Part shown: piece by piece, positions 27,745 to 37,047 of the stretch
Position numbering within the stretch: the first letter of the stretch is position 1
Layout: every line of letters starts with the position of its first letter
Origin: Commensalibacter sp963921845
GTDB taxonomy: Bacteria > Pseudomonadota > Alphaproteobacteria > Acetobacterales > Acetobacteraceae
Length of the DNA stretch: 52,417 nucleotides
Direction: 5' to 3'
Assembly: GCF_963921845.1 (NCBI RefSeq)
Contig: NZ_CAWUGZ010000040.1
Coordinates: forward strand, 1 to 52,417
Translations under genes and position numbers: made by a program
The notes under the pieces: generated by a model
Told to the model about the DNA's origin: nothing
Databases searched by the model: none
The model's input: the letters and a program-made list of their open reading frames with translations, nothing else

Positions 27745-27774
27745 ATCTGGTATTTTTATAAAAAAATACCAGAT
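27745..27774 (+). terminator. Intrinsic terminator after rplS
   Basis: ATCTGGTATTTTT (27745-27757) pairs with AAAAAATACCAGAT (27761-27774) around a 3-nt loop. The symmetry means it could serve either strand. The tract after it (AGTTTATTTAT) is only moderately T-rich. Confidence 0.7.
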
Positions 27775-29311
27775 AGTTTATTTATATCATTGTTTAGAGA
27801 AAATGACGTATGTATGCACTTATCTGATAACTTATCAAATAAGTATAGAGTTAAATAATTTTTAGACAACTCTCTGCTATATTTTTCAGTGCTTACTATT
27901 TTAATTTAAAAATTAGTAATTCAAAAGCCATTGTTAAGGTAACCGATATAATTTAAGACAATTCGTGCGCCTTCCTTACAATTATTAATTAAGCTTACTT
28001 CCACATTTCATAGGTAAAATCAATTATAAAAAAAGAAAAACAAGTTTTAAGATAAAATAGTAGAGTAACTTTCAGAGTTTGTTCCATTACCTGGTGGATA
28101 TCTTAGTATTTTTTACATACCAGTAATGATATTTTAGACGCGTTATCTCAAGCATGCGCTTTTCTTTAAATTGCTTAATAAAAATGCAAGACAAGGAACG
28201 GCGAACAAAAAGTTATTTGAAGAAGTGGCATCTTTGATTCGCTCTTGGTATGCTTAAGTGGCGGTTGGTTGCTGGCATGTTGCTCACTTTCTGCAGGTCG
28301 GTTCTCATAATTATACAAAATTTACGCTGCTAAGCTTAAGCTATAAATAATGGGCAACAATCGTAATAAAACGCCAACAACAATTGCGGGTGGCGCACAG
28401 ACTCAGCATCTAGAGTATTACATTTTTTTTTATTATACCAAAATTGTCTATAATATTTTAATCGTCAGCGATGACGAACTGATTTCTCATATACGTGTTT
28501 TTTACAGCACGAGTAAAAATGGTGGTTGAGCCACAACAAGTTGTCTGAGATTTGCCACGACAATAGCTCAAAGAGATAACCTAAAAGGTAAATATATCAG
28601 CATGATGGTAAGCGACAAAAATGTTGAAATAGGTTATTGTAGTCAACTACTTGCAGGTTAAGAATGGAAAGAAGATATATCGCCCGCATATAATAATTCT
28701 TTTATATTGCTATCTTTACCCCATACCTAAAAACTGACGTGATAAGTAAAGGTTTTTACATAGAATAACGAAAGAGAACATACTCATATGTTCCTCAAGA
28801 TATTCTAAATTGACGTCTTTGTTGACAATATTTTTGAGGAAAATGCTATTGCTATTTTATTATTCGAGAATTGGTTTCTAAGTCTGCTTATTGATTTGTT
28901 TATGGAGGTCTAATAGACGATTTTTGAAGGTTTGCTTTGACACGTGTATCTTTATTTTGCTCGTGATGTGCAACAATGATTTTTATTAAAAGCCTATTCG
29001 TTACGGAAAATATGGATAACGTTGTAAGTTTATAAAAAGTGATCGTGTTGCCAAACGTTAGCCTAACAACCTTCTCCTATCAACGTGATAAATCCTACCT
29101 TACCCCCATTACAAGTTGGGTTGTTGTTTGTAATGTTTATAAACTTCTTAGAGCATAAATTTTTCTTTTTGACATCGTTCTGATATGAAATTAAATGTCA
29201 TAAAAACAAAGCAAAGGAATGAATATCACAAAAAAATGAATAATCGATGACACATAATTCTTTTTATACCGTCAAATTTTTGTATGATTCAAATCATGAT
29301 CTAGGGAAGGT
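27775..29311. other. 1.5-kb stretch without an intact gene
   Basis: This is the longest gene-free interval in the window. The part from about 28180 to 28661 contains transporter-like peptide relics in shifting frames (see the pseudogene entry). The rest (27775-28180 and 28662-29311) has stops in all frames and I recognise nothing in it. It separates the rplS operon from the GC-richer glycosidase/transporter module. Confidence 0.6.
28184..28661 (+). pseudogene. Decayed MFS-type transporter fragments
   Basis: From ATG 28184 one frame reads MQDKERRTKSYLKKWHL, then a TGA (28235), then FALGMLKWRLVAGMLLTFC, like the N-terminus and first membrane segment of an MFS permease, up to a TAA at 28331. 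In the next frame FTLLSLSYK follows a TM1-like segment, then a stop, then TTIAGGAQTQHLE in yet another frame. A 43-codon open piece (28530-28658) reads ATTIAQRDNLKGKYISMMV, like a loop-plus-helix of MFS proteins. Several stops and frame changes are needed to join these, so any gene is dead. The family call is by eye and weak. Confidence 0.3.
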
Positions 29312-29326
29312 GTGAAAGGAAATATC

Positions 29327-31387
29327 ATGCGTTGTATTGACTCCCTCCGGATTGAAAATAATCGATTGAAATGGCGTTATAATGGGCTCAGCCTCCATAT
29401 CATTCCATGGGGTGAGAACGGATTACGCGTGATCGCAGGCTATGACGGGACCCTGGATGCGGTTCCTTTATCTGCGCTACTTGACATTGAAGATCACCCC
29501 GCAATTTTTAGTGAATCCGAGACTGCGATTACAATCCAGAATGGGACGATTTCGGCGCGAATTGATATGCAAGGGAGATTGGAATTCAGAGACCAATCCG
29601 GTAAGCTATTATTAAAAGAAATGTGGCGTCAACGCGATACGAGGAACACTTTTTGGTCCGCTGGATCCGAGTATCCCGAAACAATCAGTGCTTTGAAACT
29701 TCCTGGGCGTGATTTTAAACCTTTGGCAGGCAATGCCTCGCAAATTACGGTATCTTTTGAATCTGATCCCGATTAACGAATATATGGCATGGGACAATAC
29801 CAACACCCTTTTTTAAATGTTAAAGGATGTACGCTTGAACTGGCCCAACGAAATTCACAAGCATCGGTGCCCTTTATGCTATCCAGTTTGGGCTATGGGT
29901 TTTTATGGAATAACCCTGCCGTTGGTGACGTAACCTTTGGGCGCAATGTCACTCGGTGGACATCTCGTGCCGCCACTTATATGGATTACTGGATCACAGC
30001 AGGCGATTCTCCAGCGACACTGCTGCATAATTATACTCGGGTTACGGGAACCGTTCCCATCTTGCCTGACTACGGATTGGGTTTATGGCAGTCCAAACTC
30101 CGGTATCGGACACAAGAGGAATTATTGCAGGTCGCTAGAGACTATTATCGCCGAAGAATTCCACTTTCCGTTATTATCGTGGATTTTTTTCACTGGCCGG
30201 TTCAAGGAGATTGGCAATTTGATAGCAAGGAATGGCCTGATCCTTACGCTATGACTCAGGAACTCAAAGCCATGGGCATTGAACTCATGGTATCGGTATG
30301 GCCTACAGTGGATTATCGGTGCAAGCATTTTACAGAAATGAATGAAAAAGGCTATTTAGTAAATACACTTAAAGGCATGAACATTACGTTTGATTGTCTC
30401 GGGAATTCCCGTTTTATTGATGTTACCCATCCCGATGCCAGAGATTTTATCTGGAAAAAATGTCGAGAAAACTATCTCAAAAAAGGCGTTCGTTTATTTT
30501 GGCTTGATGAAGCCGAGCCTGAATATGTTGAATATGATTTTGATAATTTTAGGTATCATATCGGGGATACACTTGAAAAAGGCAACAGTTACCCCTTGCA
30601 TTACGCCCAAGCTTTTTATGAAGGCTGGCTAGCTGAAGGCGAAACCAACCCCGTTAGCCTTGTGCGCTGTGCATGGGCGGGAAGTCAACGCTATGGGGCC
30701 TTGGTATGGTCCGGTGATATTCAGTCTTCATGGGATTCAATGCGCAGCCAGCTGTGTGCAGGGTTGAGCATGGGGTTGGCGGGAATCCCGTGGTGGACTA
30801 CCGATATTGGTGGATTTCATGGTGGCCATGTGGACGATCCCAATTTTCACGAATTGTTAACCCGGTGGTTTCAATGGGCGGTATTTTGTCCGGTGTTACG
30901 CATGCACGGGTATCGCGATCCTATAACCGAACCTGAAACCCCGTTTAGAGAAGGCATTCCCCAATGCGACACGGGTGCTGGTAACGAATTGTGGAGTTTT
31001 GGGGAAAAAACCTACGCTATTCTGGTTCGATTTACCACATTGCGCGAAAAATTGCGTCCTTATATTCGAGATTTGATGCAGCAGGCCCACCAGACAGGTG
31101 CACCCTTAATGCGCCCTATGTTTTATCACTATAGTACCCAAGCATTAAGTTGGACGATTGAAGACCAATATCTCTTTGGTCGCGATGTTCTCGTTGCACC
31201 TGTCATGAAGGCCCATCAAAACCAGCGCCAGGTTTGGTTACCAGAAGGAGAGACATGGGTGGATATGAATTCTGGTCAAGTCTTCAATGGTGGAGGTTTC
31301 ATTGATGTTGCAACCCCATTAGAAATCATCCCTATATTTATACGACAAAACAGTCCCGTCCTTGGATATCTCGATCACCAATACTAA
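29327..31387 (+). pseudogene. GH31 alpha-xylosidase-like glycosidase interrupted by an in-frame TAA
   Basis: Read through a TAA at 29774-29776, this is one continuous frame of 686 residues. The stop falls in SDPD-*-RIYGMGQYQHPF, where GH31 proteins usually read DERxYGxGQ, so a GAA-to-TAA change is the simplest explanation. The N-terminal part is a GH31 beta-domain. The barrel contains FWLDEAEPE with the likely nucleophile (residue 394) and VWSGDIQSSWDSMR with the likely acid/base (residue 464). It also has PWWTTDIGGFHGG and FGRDVLVAPVM. The start is ATG 29327 after AAAGGA. The downstream part (from ATG 29789, 532 residues) keeps both catalytic residues but lacks most of the N-terminal domain. 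The neighbouring GPH transporter recalls yicI-yicJ of E. coli. Base composition is visibly richer in G+C than the flanks. Confidence 0.85.
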
Positions 31388-31401
31388 CCTGAGCATAAAC
31401 G

Positions 31402-32790
31402 ATGGCCCTTCATGTTACGGATGATCTAGCGATTGATCCGGTCGCTAATGATGAGATCCAATTAACACTTTTGGAAAAAATCAGTTATGGATGTGGGGAC
31501 GCTGGAGGGACCATTGTAACCAGTTTAATCTCAAACTTCCTCACATTTTTCTACACTGATATTTTTTTACTTACTCCGGCTATTGTGGGAACTTTGTTTC
31601 TGGTTTTACGCGTAATGGATGCCATTTCTGACCCACTTATTGGGATTATCGCCGATAGAAACCATTCAAAAAAAGGGCAATTTCTTCCTTTTGTGCTTTG
31701 GACGGCAGTGCCCCTAGGACTAATTTTAGTCCTAACCTTTACCGTGCCCGATATTGGGGCTAAATGGAAAATTTTCTATGCATTTGCAACCTATTTTGCG
31801 TTGGCTTTTTTATACTCATTAAACAACGTTCCGTATTGTGCACTGATCACTAGACTCACTACTCATCCACAAGAATTAATAACTTGTCAATCTTATCGCT
31901 TTATACTATGTGGCAGTGCGGGTTTTGTCGTGACCGTAGGACTACCGGTTATGGTTTCATGGTTGGGTCAAGGCGATCGGGCTAAAGGCTATCAGTTTGG
32001 CGTGGGCTTGCTATCCATGGCGGCAGTGGTGTGCTTTATAATATGCTATTGCGGGGTAACTGAACGCATTTCGACGTCGACAAACCAGGCGTTTAGCGTG
32101 AAAGCCAGCTTAAAGAGTATTGCTAAAAATGATCAATTAATACTTACCTTTGTCATGTCTCTTCTTTTGATCAGTATCTTTAATACCAAAGGGGGCGCTG
32201 CGCTTTATTTTATTACCTATGTTTTACATGGTGATGCGGAATATACGTCGTTATTTTTCGGTATGGCTACATTGGGAGGGGTCGTCGGCTCTGTTGTAGT
32301 AACGTATTTTACACGATATTTTGAAATCCGCCGCATTTATTTTGTGGTTAATATCATCTTAGCTATAGCGCACTTTGGCGTTTGGTTTGTACCCGCCTAC
32401 AATACCACCGTCTGGTTATTACTAGTTTTTTGCTGTTGTGTCGTGATGGGGTTTATCCTGCCAATGCATTTCACGTTGGTGGCTTTCGCAGATCAATATG
32501 GCAGATGGAAATCGGGAACCCGTGCTTCGGGAATGAGCTTTGCCTTTAATCTTTTTTTTGTAAAACTAGCCTGGGCGGTTGCTGGAGTGATCCTCAGCGT
32601 CACGCTAAGCCTAATTTCTTATCGAGCTGGAGTCGATCATCAAACCCCTTTATCGTTGTTCGGGATAAAGCTACTTTCTACGGTAATTCCTGGTGTGCTT
32701 CATATGCTCTTGGCAATTGTCGTTTATTTTTTTCGTATTGATAATGCAATGGAAACAAAAATGCGTCAGGAGATGGCTTTGCAACCTTAA
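31402..32790 (+). CDS. GPH-family glycoside/sugar:cation symporter
   Basis: 462-residue inner-membrane protein with about 12 membrane segments, of the glycoside-pentoside-hexuronide family (MelB, XylP, YicJ). Signs are KISYGCGDAGGTIVTSLISNFLTFFYTD at the start and VMDAISDPLIGIIADRNHSKKGQF (the conserved cytoplasmic loop, near 72-95). NNVPYCALITRLTTHPQE near 140 and a GTRASGMSFAFNLFFVKL segment near 370 also fit. It begins 14 bp after the GH31 frame and shares its higher G+C content, so the two were probably one operon for uptake and cleavage of a glycoside such as isoprimeverose or another xyloside. The frame is intact even though the enzyme gene is interrupted. Confidence 0.9.
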   Translation: MALHVTDDLAIDPVANDEIQLTLLEKISYGCGDAGGTIVTSLISNFLTFFYTDIFLLTPAIVGTLFLVLRVMDAISDPLIGIIADRNHSKKGQFLPFVLWTAVPLGLILVLTFTVPDIGAKWKIFYAFATYFALAFLYSLNNVPYCALITRLTTHPQELITCQSYRFILCGSAGFVVTVGLPVMVSWLGQGDRAKGYQFGVGLLSMAAVVCFIICYCGVTERISTSTNQAFSVKASLKSIAKNDQLILTFVMSLLLISIFNTKGGAALYFITYVLHGDAEYTSLFFGMATLGGVVGSVVVTYFTRYFEIRRIYFVVNIILAIAHFGVWFVPAYNTTVWLLLVFCCCVVMGFILPMHFTLVAFADQYGRWKSGTRASGMSFAFNLFFVKLAWAVAGVILSVTLSLISYRAGVDHQTPLSLFGIKLLSTVIPGVLHMLLAIVVYFFRIDNAMETKMRQEMALQP

Positions 32791-33061
32791 ATTTAGGATA
32801 AATTTGAATACAATTTTATATAAAAATTAAGTAGAGTTAATGCTCATTAAATCTAAAATGATTGAATGACCAAAGCATTATACTGACTCTTCACTAACGA
32901 AGTACAATCAAGCAACCCTAATGTATTGCATTAAACCTATGAGTGAAATCATAAAATAAATTAGCACAAACATTGCCATTTAAGAGCCGTGGGCTAGGCA
33001 CAGAATGAAAATAATAAAAGGGGATTTGTGGGTAACACTTTAAAAGCAATGCATTCATTAA
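32791..33061. other. Intergenic stretch with no recognised gene
   Basis: The sequence after the transporter gene returns to AT-rich composition. No terminator is evident. A 19-codon frame from GTG 33028 (after AAAGGGGA) to TGA 33087 runs into the coding relic described next. Confidence 0.4.
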
Positions 33062-33229
33062 AGAATCAAAGACTTATGGGTAAATGAAGCTCAGCGAATA
33101 GAGACGTATTTAATACGTCTCCTTAACGACGATCACCCAGACTTTTCTAAGAGTTACAACAGTAAGTTTAGTTTAAACGAAGCAAAACAAGTCAAAACGC
33201 TATATCAGCGTATAAAAGGTAAGGGTTGA
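33062..33229 (+). pseudogene. Unrecognised coding relic, 55 codons
   Basis: Open frame between stops at 33059 and 33227 with protein-like composition (for example EAQRIETYLIRLLNDDHPDF, then FSLNEAKQVKTLYQRIKG) but no ATG, GTG or TTG start. A GTG-started 19-codon frame with a good ribosome binding site (33028-33087) overlaps its beginning. Joining the two by one frameshift near 33070-33085 would give a helical protein of about 70 residues. It contains a perfect 9-bp hairpin sequence GAGACGTAT-TTA-ATACGTCTC (33101-33121). I do not recognise the family. Confidence 0.35.
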
Positions 33230-33269
33230 CACCATTATACCTATATAATCGCGATAAAAAGCCGCGATC

Positions 33270-33473
33270 TTAAAATCCTTCACGTTCAATACGTTTTCGT
33301 TCCATTTTTCGGGCACGTCTAACTGCCTCTGCAGATTCCCGAGCACGTTTTTCTGATGGTTTTTCATAATGACGTCTTAACTTCATTTCACGAAAAATCC
33401 CTTCGCGTTGCATCTTCTTTTTTAAAGCTTTCAACGCTTGATCAATATTATTATCCCGAACCAGAACCTGCAC
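33270..33473 (-). CDS. rpsU: 30S ribosomal protein bS21
   Basis: 67-residue bS21 (MQVLVRDNNIDQALKALKKK, REMKLRRHYEKPSEKRARE). Its basic C-terminal helix is typical of alphaproteobacteria. The start is GTG at 33473, with AGGAG about 14 bases upstream (11 nt after GGAG). An ATCGCG/CGCGAT inverted repeat lies just beyond the stop (about 33249-33269) and may terminate it weakly. The gene stands alone, reading leftward. Confidence 0.96.
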   Translation of the reverse strand: MQVLVRDNNIDQALKALKKKMQREGIFREMKLRRHYEKPSEKRARESAEAVRRARKMERKRIEREGF

Positions 33474-33584
33474 TTGGTTGTCATCTCCTACATTATGTAA
33501 TTAAAGTAACAAAGTTTAATGATAAATAATTGCAGTAATCGTCATGATTAAAGCGATCGTGTTCAAGACCTATACTCTATTTTG

Positions 33585-34169
33585 ATGAAAAAAGAAATAA
33601 AATATTGTATCATCTTCGAGTTTTTTGAGAATTTAAAGAGAGGTTTTTTGAAACATACGTTGATTAGTAAAGTGCCACTTTCAAAACCAGGCGAAGAACT
33701 TCTTTTTCTTAAAGAAAAAAAGTTACGATTAATACAAGATATTCTTTTTTTTATTCATTATGAAGCGACAAAGCTCATGAAGCCTGTGCTTAAATTTTAT
33801 CATATTGGGCATGCACACCATCGACTTATCCAATTTATTTGCAATTATCCAGGAATAAGTATTGGAGAAGTACGTACATTATTGGGTATTACGAAACAAA
33901 GTTTAAATCGTGTGTTAAACGAACTGGTAAAGTTGAACTACGTTGAAATTAACATTGATCAAAACGATAAACGAAAAAAAAGACTTTATTTAACAAAAAA
34001 AGGACAAATCATAGAACACAAATTATTTTTAATCCCCAGACAACAGTTTCTCAGAGCGTTTAAAGATCCTCAAAACAATAACCATATTGAAGGATTTCAA
34101 CAAATTCTCTATTCCATGTTAAACTCGGACGACAAAAATCTGCTTAACCATTGTCACTATCCTAGTTAA
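33585..34169 (+). CDS. MarR-family transcriptional regulator (PetP-like)
   Basis: About 194 residues. A winged helix covers roughly residues 80-150: LIQFICNYPGISIGEVRTLL, then the recognition helix region GITKQSLNRVLNELVKLNYV, and the wing with DQNDKRKKRLYLTKKG. Helices on both sides would form the dimer interface. The start is taken as ATG 33585 (a TTG lies one codon before). It is followed 12 bp later by an OmpR-type regulator and then a histidine kinase. This order recalls petP-petR and similar alphaproteobacterial loci. The ligand and targets are unknown. Confidence 0.82.
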   Translation: MKKEIKYCIIFEFFENLKRGFLKHTLISKVPLSKPGEELLFLKEKKLRLIQDILFFIHYEATKLMKPVLKFYHIGHAHHRLIQFICNYPGISIGEVRTLLGITKQSLNRVLNELVKLNYVEINIDQNDKRKKRLYLTKKGQIIEHKLFLIPRQQFLRAFKDPQNNNHIEGFQQILYSMLNSDDKNLLNHCHYPS

Positions 34170-34181
34170 AGCGAGAAAATA

Positions 34182-34907
34182 ATGTGTGATAAAGATAACC
34201 CTCTTTCTTCTATGGAAAATATCTTACATGTATTGATTATTGATGATGATCAACGGTTAAGAATATTACTCAAACGTTACTTAAGCGAAAATGGATTTAG
34301 AGTTAGTGGAGCATGTTCAGCCAAGGAAGCAAGAAATTTACTAGATTTTATTAAACCAGATGCACTTATCCTTGACATTTCAATGCCAGGAGAAGACGGT
34401 TTGGAACTTACTAATTTTTTAAGAGAAAACGGGAACGATCTTTTAATTATATTGTTAACGGCCAGAGGTGATCCAGAAGACAGAATAATTGGTCTAGAAG
34501 CAGGTGCGGACGACTATTTAGGTAAACCATTTGAGCCAAAAGAACTTTTGTTAAGGCTTAAATCTCATTTTAGAAAAAAATCTAATGTTTCTAAAGAACT
34601 TAAGCTTAGCCCAATACGGCTTGGTTCTATGGAATTTGATCCTGTACTTAATGTTCTTAAGACAAAAACAGGGCTCGTTCATCTAACAAGTGGTGAAATT
34701 GATCTTTTGAGGATTTTTGCTTCACATCCTAATACAATTTTATCTCGAGAAAAAATAATGAAACAAATAGGATTGGAAGAAATAGGAGAACGAGCGGTTG
34801 ATGTACAAGTAACGCGTTTAAGAAAAAGAATAGAAATTGATCCAAAATGTCCGAAATATTTACATACGGTTAGAGGAAAAGGGTATATCTTAAAACCTTA
34901 TTTTTGA
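34182..34907 (+). CDS. OmpR/PetR-type response regulator
   Basis: 241 residues: a receiver domain (15-130) with acidic residues D21/D22, phosphoacceptor D65 (LILDISMPGEDG), T93 and K115 (GKPFEP). An OmpR-type winged-helix DNA-binding domain follows (about 150-240, LTSGEIDLLRIFASHPN, then QVTRLRKRIEIDP and TVRGKGYIL). All phosphorylation residues are present. Its end overlaps or abuts the kinase gene, so the pair is one two-component system, with the MarR gene just upstream. Confidence 0.93.
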   Translation: MCDKDNPLSSMENILHVLIIDDDQRLRILLKRYLSENGFRVSGACSAKEARNLLDFIKPDALILDISMPGEDGLELTNFLRENGNDLLIILLTARGDPEDRIIGLEAGADDYLGKPFEPKELLLRLKSHFRKKSNVSKELKLSPIRLGSMEFDPVLNVLKTKTGLVHLTSGEIDLLRIFASHPNTILSREKIMKQIGLEEIGERAVDVQVTRLRKRIEIDPKCPKYLHTVRGKGYILKPYF

Positions 34908-34912
34908 AAAAA

Positions 34913-36304
34913 ATGATTAGGCACTCGAGAAACATACAAAACATTTCTTTCTATAAATATATTATAGAGAAAACAGCAAGGCGTTTACTTCCTCGATCCT
35001 TACTGAGCAGATCTTTAATCATCATCACTATTCCTTTAATTATTATTCAAATTATTTCCATAACACTTTTTTATGGTAATTTTATTAGCACTGTCTCACG
35101 AAGGTTATCTGATTCATTGACCAATGAAATTAGTTTTGTCGTAAATCAATTGGATAGTGCGCCGGAAGTTAACTATGTATCTATCATTCAAAACGCTAAA
35201 ACTTTTTTATCATTCAATGTAACCTGGCATCCCCATACACAACTAGATTCTCCTAAATTAAAAAAACATTATAATCCAGAGCCTATCAATGAATTCTTGC
35301 ATAACTCTTTAAAAAATCGTTTGAATAAACCTTATACTACAGATTGGGATAGTAACGAGGACCAACTCATTATTTATGTTCAACTCGTAAATGGATTGGT
35401 TAAAATTTCAGTACCTAAAAAAAGAATGTTCGCAGGAGATATTTGGCTTTTTATAGTCTGGGTAGTAGGTAGTGGCATCATATCCTTTTTAATTGCTGGT
35501 ATTTTAGCCTGGGTGCAATATCGAGCTATAAGACATTTATCCAAAGCGTTAGATAAATTTGGTAAGGGAAGAGACCCTGGCCATTTGATGCCTGTGGGTT
35601 CTAAAGAGTTAAGAAGAGCAACGGCAGCATTTAATGTAATGAGAGAGCGTATACAACGGTTTATCAAACAACGAACGGTTATTCTTGCGAGTGTATCTCA
35701 TGATTTGCGTACTCCTCTAACGCGCCTGCGATTAAGCCTCGCTATGATCCCCCAGACAGGATTGATTAAGGCAAAAGAAATAGAAAATGACGTTAAAAAT
35801 ATGATTTCTGATATCGAAGAAATGGAACATATGATTTCTGGTTATTTATCTTTCGCACGGGGGGAGGGAACTGAGGAACTCAGCATGACTGACGTCATGC
35901 TTTTAGTAAAAGAAGTTATTCATGCTTCTCTTCGAAGCGACAAAACATTTATTTCAATTAATTTGCCACATTCATTGTCCGCTATACCTTTGAGAGCAGG
36001 AAGTATACGACGCGTCCTTAACAATATTTTGGATAATGCACAACAACACGGGGGAAAGATCAAGTTTTCGGTAATGGAGACAAAACAATCTCTCTATTTT
36101 ATTGTTGAAGACGATGGCCCAGGAATACCCTATGATAATAGAGAAGAGGTATTTATACCGTTTAAATCACATAGTGCTCTAAATGGTAGTGGCTTAGGTT
36201 TGGCAATAGCTAAAAATATTATTCAAAGTCATGGGGGAGATATTATTTTATCGGATAGTCTTTCACTAGGAGGTCTAAAAGTACATATTACACTACCAAA
36301 ATAA
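34913..36304 (+). CDS. EnvZ-like sensor histidine kinase
   Basis: About 463 residues. The first membrane segment lies near 30-55 (IIITIPLIIIQIISITLFYG), then a periplasmic loop of about 110 residues. The second segment (IWLFIVWVVGSGIISFLIAG) is near 175, followed by a HAMP domain. HisKA contains ASVSHDLRTPLTRLR with the phospho-accepting His near 263. The ATPase domain has NILDNAQQHGG, EDDGPGIP and GSGLGLAIAKNII. A TTG at 34904 would overlap the regulator's stop by 4 bases, but ATG 34913 is preferred. It signals to the response regulator next to it; the stimulus is unknown. Confidence 0.92.
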   Translation: MIRHSRNIQNISFYKYIIEKTARRLLPRSLLSRSLIIITIPLIIIQIISITLFYGNFISTVSRRLSDSLTNEISFVVNQLDSAPEVNYVSIIQNAKTFLSFNVTWHPHTQLDSPKLKKHYNPEPINEFLHNSLKNRLNKPYTTDWDSNEDQLIIYVQLVNGLVKISVPKKRMFAGDIWLFIVWVVGSGIISFLIAGILAWVQYRAIRHLSKALDKFGKGRDPGHLMPVGSKELRRATAAFNVMRERIQRFIKQRTVILASVSHDLRTPLTRLRLSLAMIPQTGLIKAKEIENDVKNMISDIEEMEHMISGYLSFARGEGTEELSMTDVMLLVKEVIHASLRSDKTFISINLPHSLSAIPLRAGSIRRVLNNILDNAQQHGGKIKFSVMETKQSLYFIVEDDGPGIPYDNREEVFIPFKSHSALNGSGLGLAIAKNIIQSHGGDIILSDSLSLGGLKVHITLPK

Positions 36305-36321
36305 TAAATATTTAAAATTGC

Positions 36322-36882
36322 TTATTGAAGAGTATTGCCAGAGCTTCCAGGACCCGTTCCCATAGCAGGATTGCTTCCGAAGGGCCCTGAACCTGAAGGA
36401 CCAAATGTACTCCCCATTCCCATAGCACTCAAAGGTGAATATTGACCGATATTACCAAAAAATTCTCCCCAAAAATTTCTTTTTGTTCCAGGTGTTGGCG
36501 TCGTTTCGGCAACCATGGTCACCGATTTTGCGTCTTTTTTCCCTAAATTTTCAATTTTTGTTAAGGTCCCTTTTTGATCGAAATACAAAGAAAGCACACG
36601 TTGTTTACTAATACCTGGGTAAGAAAGAGGTACTACTTTGGTCATCATAGAAATATATATCCAATTATTAGGATCGAAAGTTGCATAAGTTGTAGGCGAT
36701 CCCAATATTTCAATTGCATCCGCTTTACTAGTACTGCCAATTTGTAAGGATTTGATATCGTTTTCACTAATAACACTCCCCCTCGGTAATGGAGAAGGCG
36801 CCAGTAACGAACAAGCCGAAACTCCCGAAATTACGGTCGTAAGCCATAGCGCTAAAAGAGATTTTTTAACATTATGGAACAT
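36322..36882 (-). CDS. bamE: Outer membrane assembly lipoprotein BamE (SmpA/OmlA)
   Basis: About 186 residues. The signal peptide ends in the lipobox VSAC, and the mature protein would begin CSLLAPSPLP. The BamE fold carries ISENDIKSLQIGSTSKADAIEILGSPTTY and WIYISMMTKVVPLSYPG. A Gly/Pro/Ser/Met-rich tail of about 40 residues is unusual in length. The frame is open to ATG 36936, but ATG 36882 puts the signal peptide at the N-terminus. BamE is a small BAM-complex lipoprotein, and bamB is also in this window. It diverges from the DUF177 gene, an arrangement common in alphaproteobacteria. Confidence 0.9.
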   Translation of the reverse strand: MFHNVKKSLLALWLTTVISGVSACSLLAPSPLPRGSVISENDIKSLQIGSTSKADAIEILGSPTTYATFDPNNWIYISMMTKVVPLSYPGISKQRVLSLYFDQKGTLTKIENLGKKDAKSVTMVAETTPTPGTKRNFWGEFFGNIGQYSPLSAMGMGSTFGPSGSGPFGSNPAMGTGPGSSGNTLQ

Positions 36883-37047
36883 GACATTATTATAAAGTCT
36901 ATGTCTGCGTAGCTCTGAACTAAAGCGGAATAGCATGATTGATTAATATTCCTCAAATTGAGTATAAACTGATAAACAATCTTAATAAACCATGGGTATT
37001 GCAGTTTCTGTAAAACTTCAACTAAAATATTTGATGAGAAAAGAATT

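Noticed and set aside
33101..33121. Hairpin GAGACGTAT-TTA-ATACGTCTC as a terminator for the sugar transporter gene
   Set aside because: It lies 310 bp past the stop, has no T tract after it, and falls inside a protein-like reading frame.
27775..33269. Genomic island with phage or transposon genes
   Set aside because: No integrase, transposase, terminal inverted repeats or flanking direct repeats could be seen. Only composition and gene decay suggest transfer.
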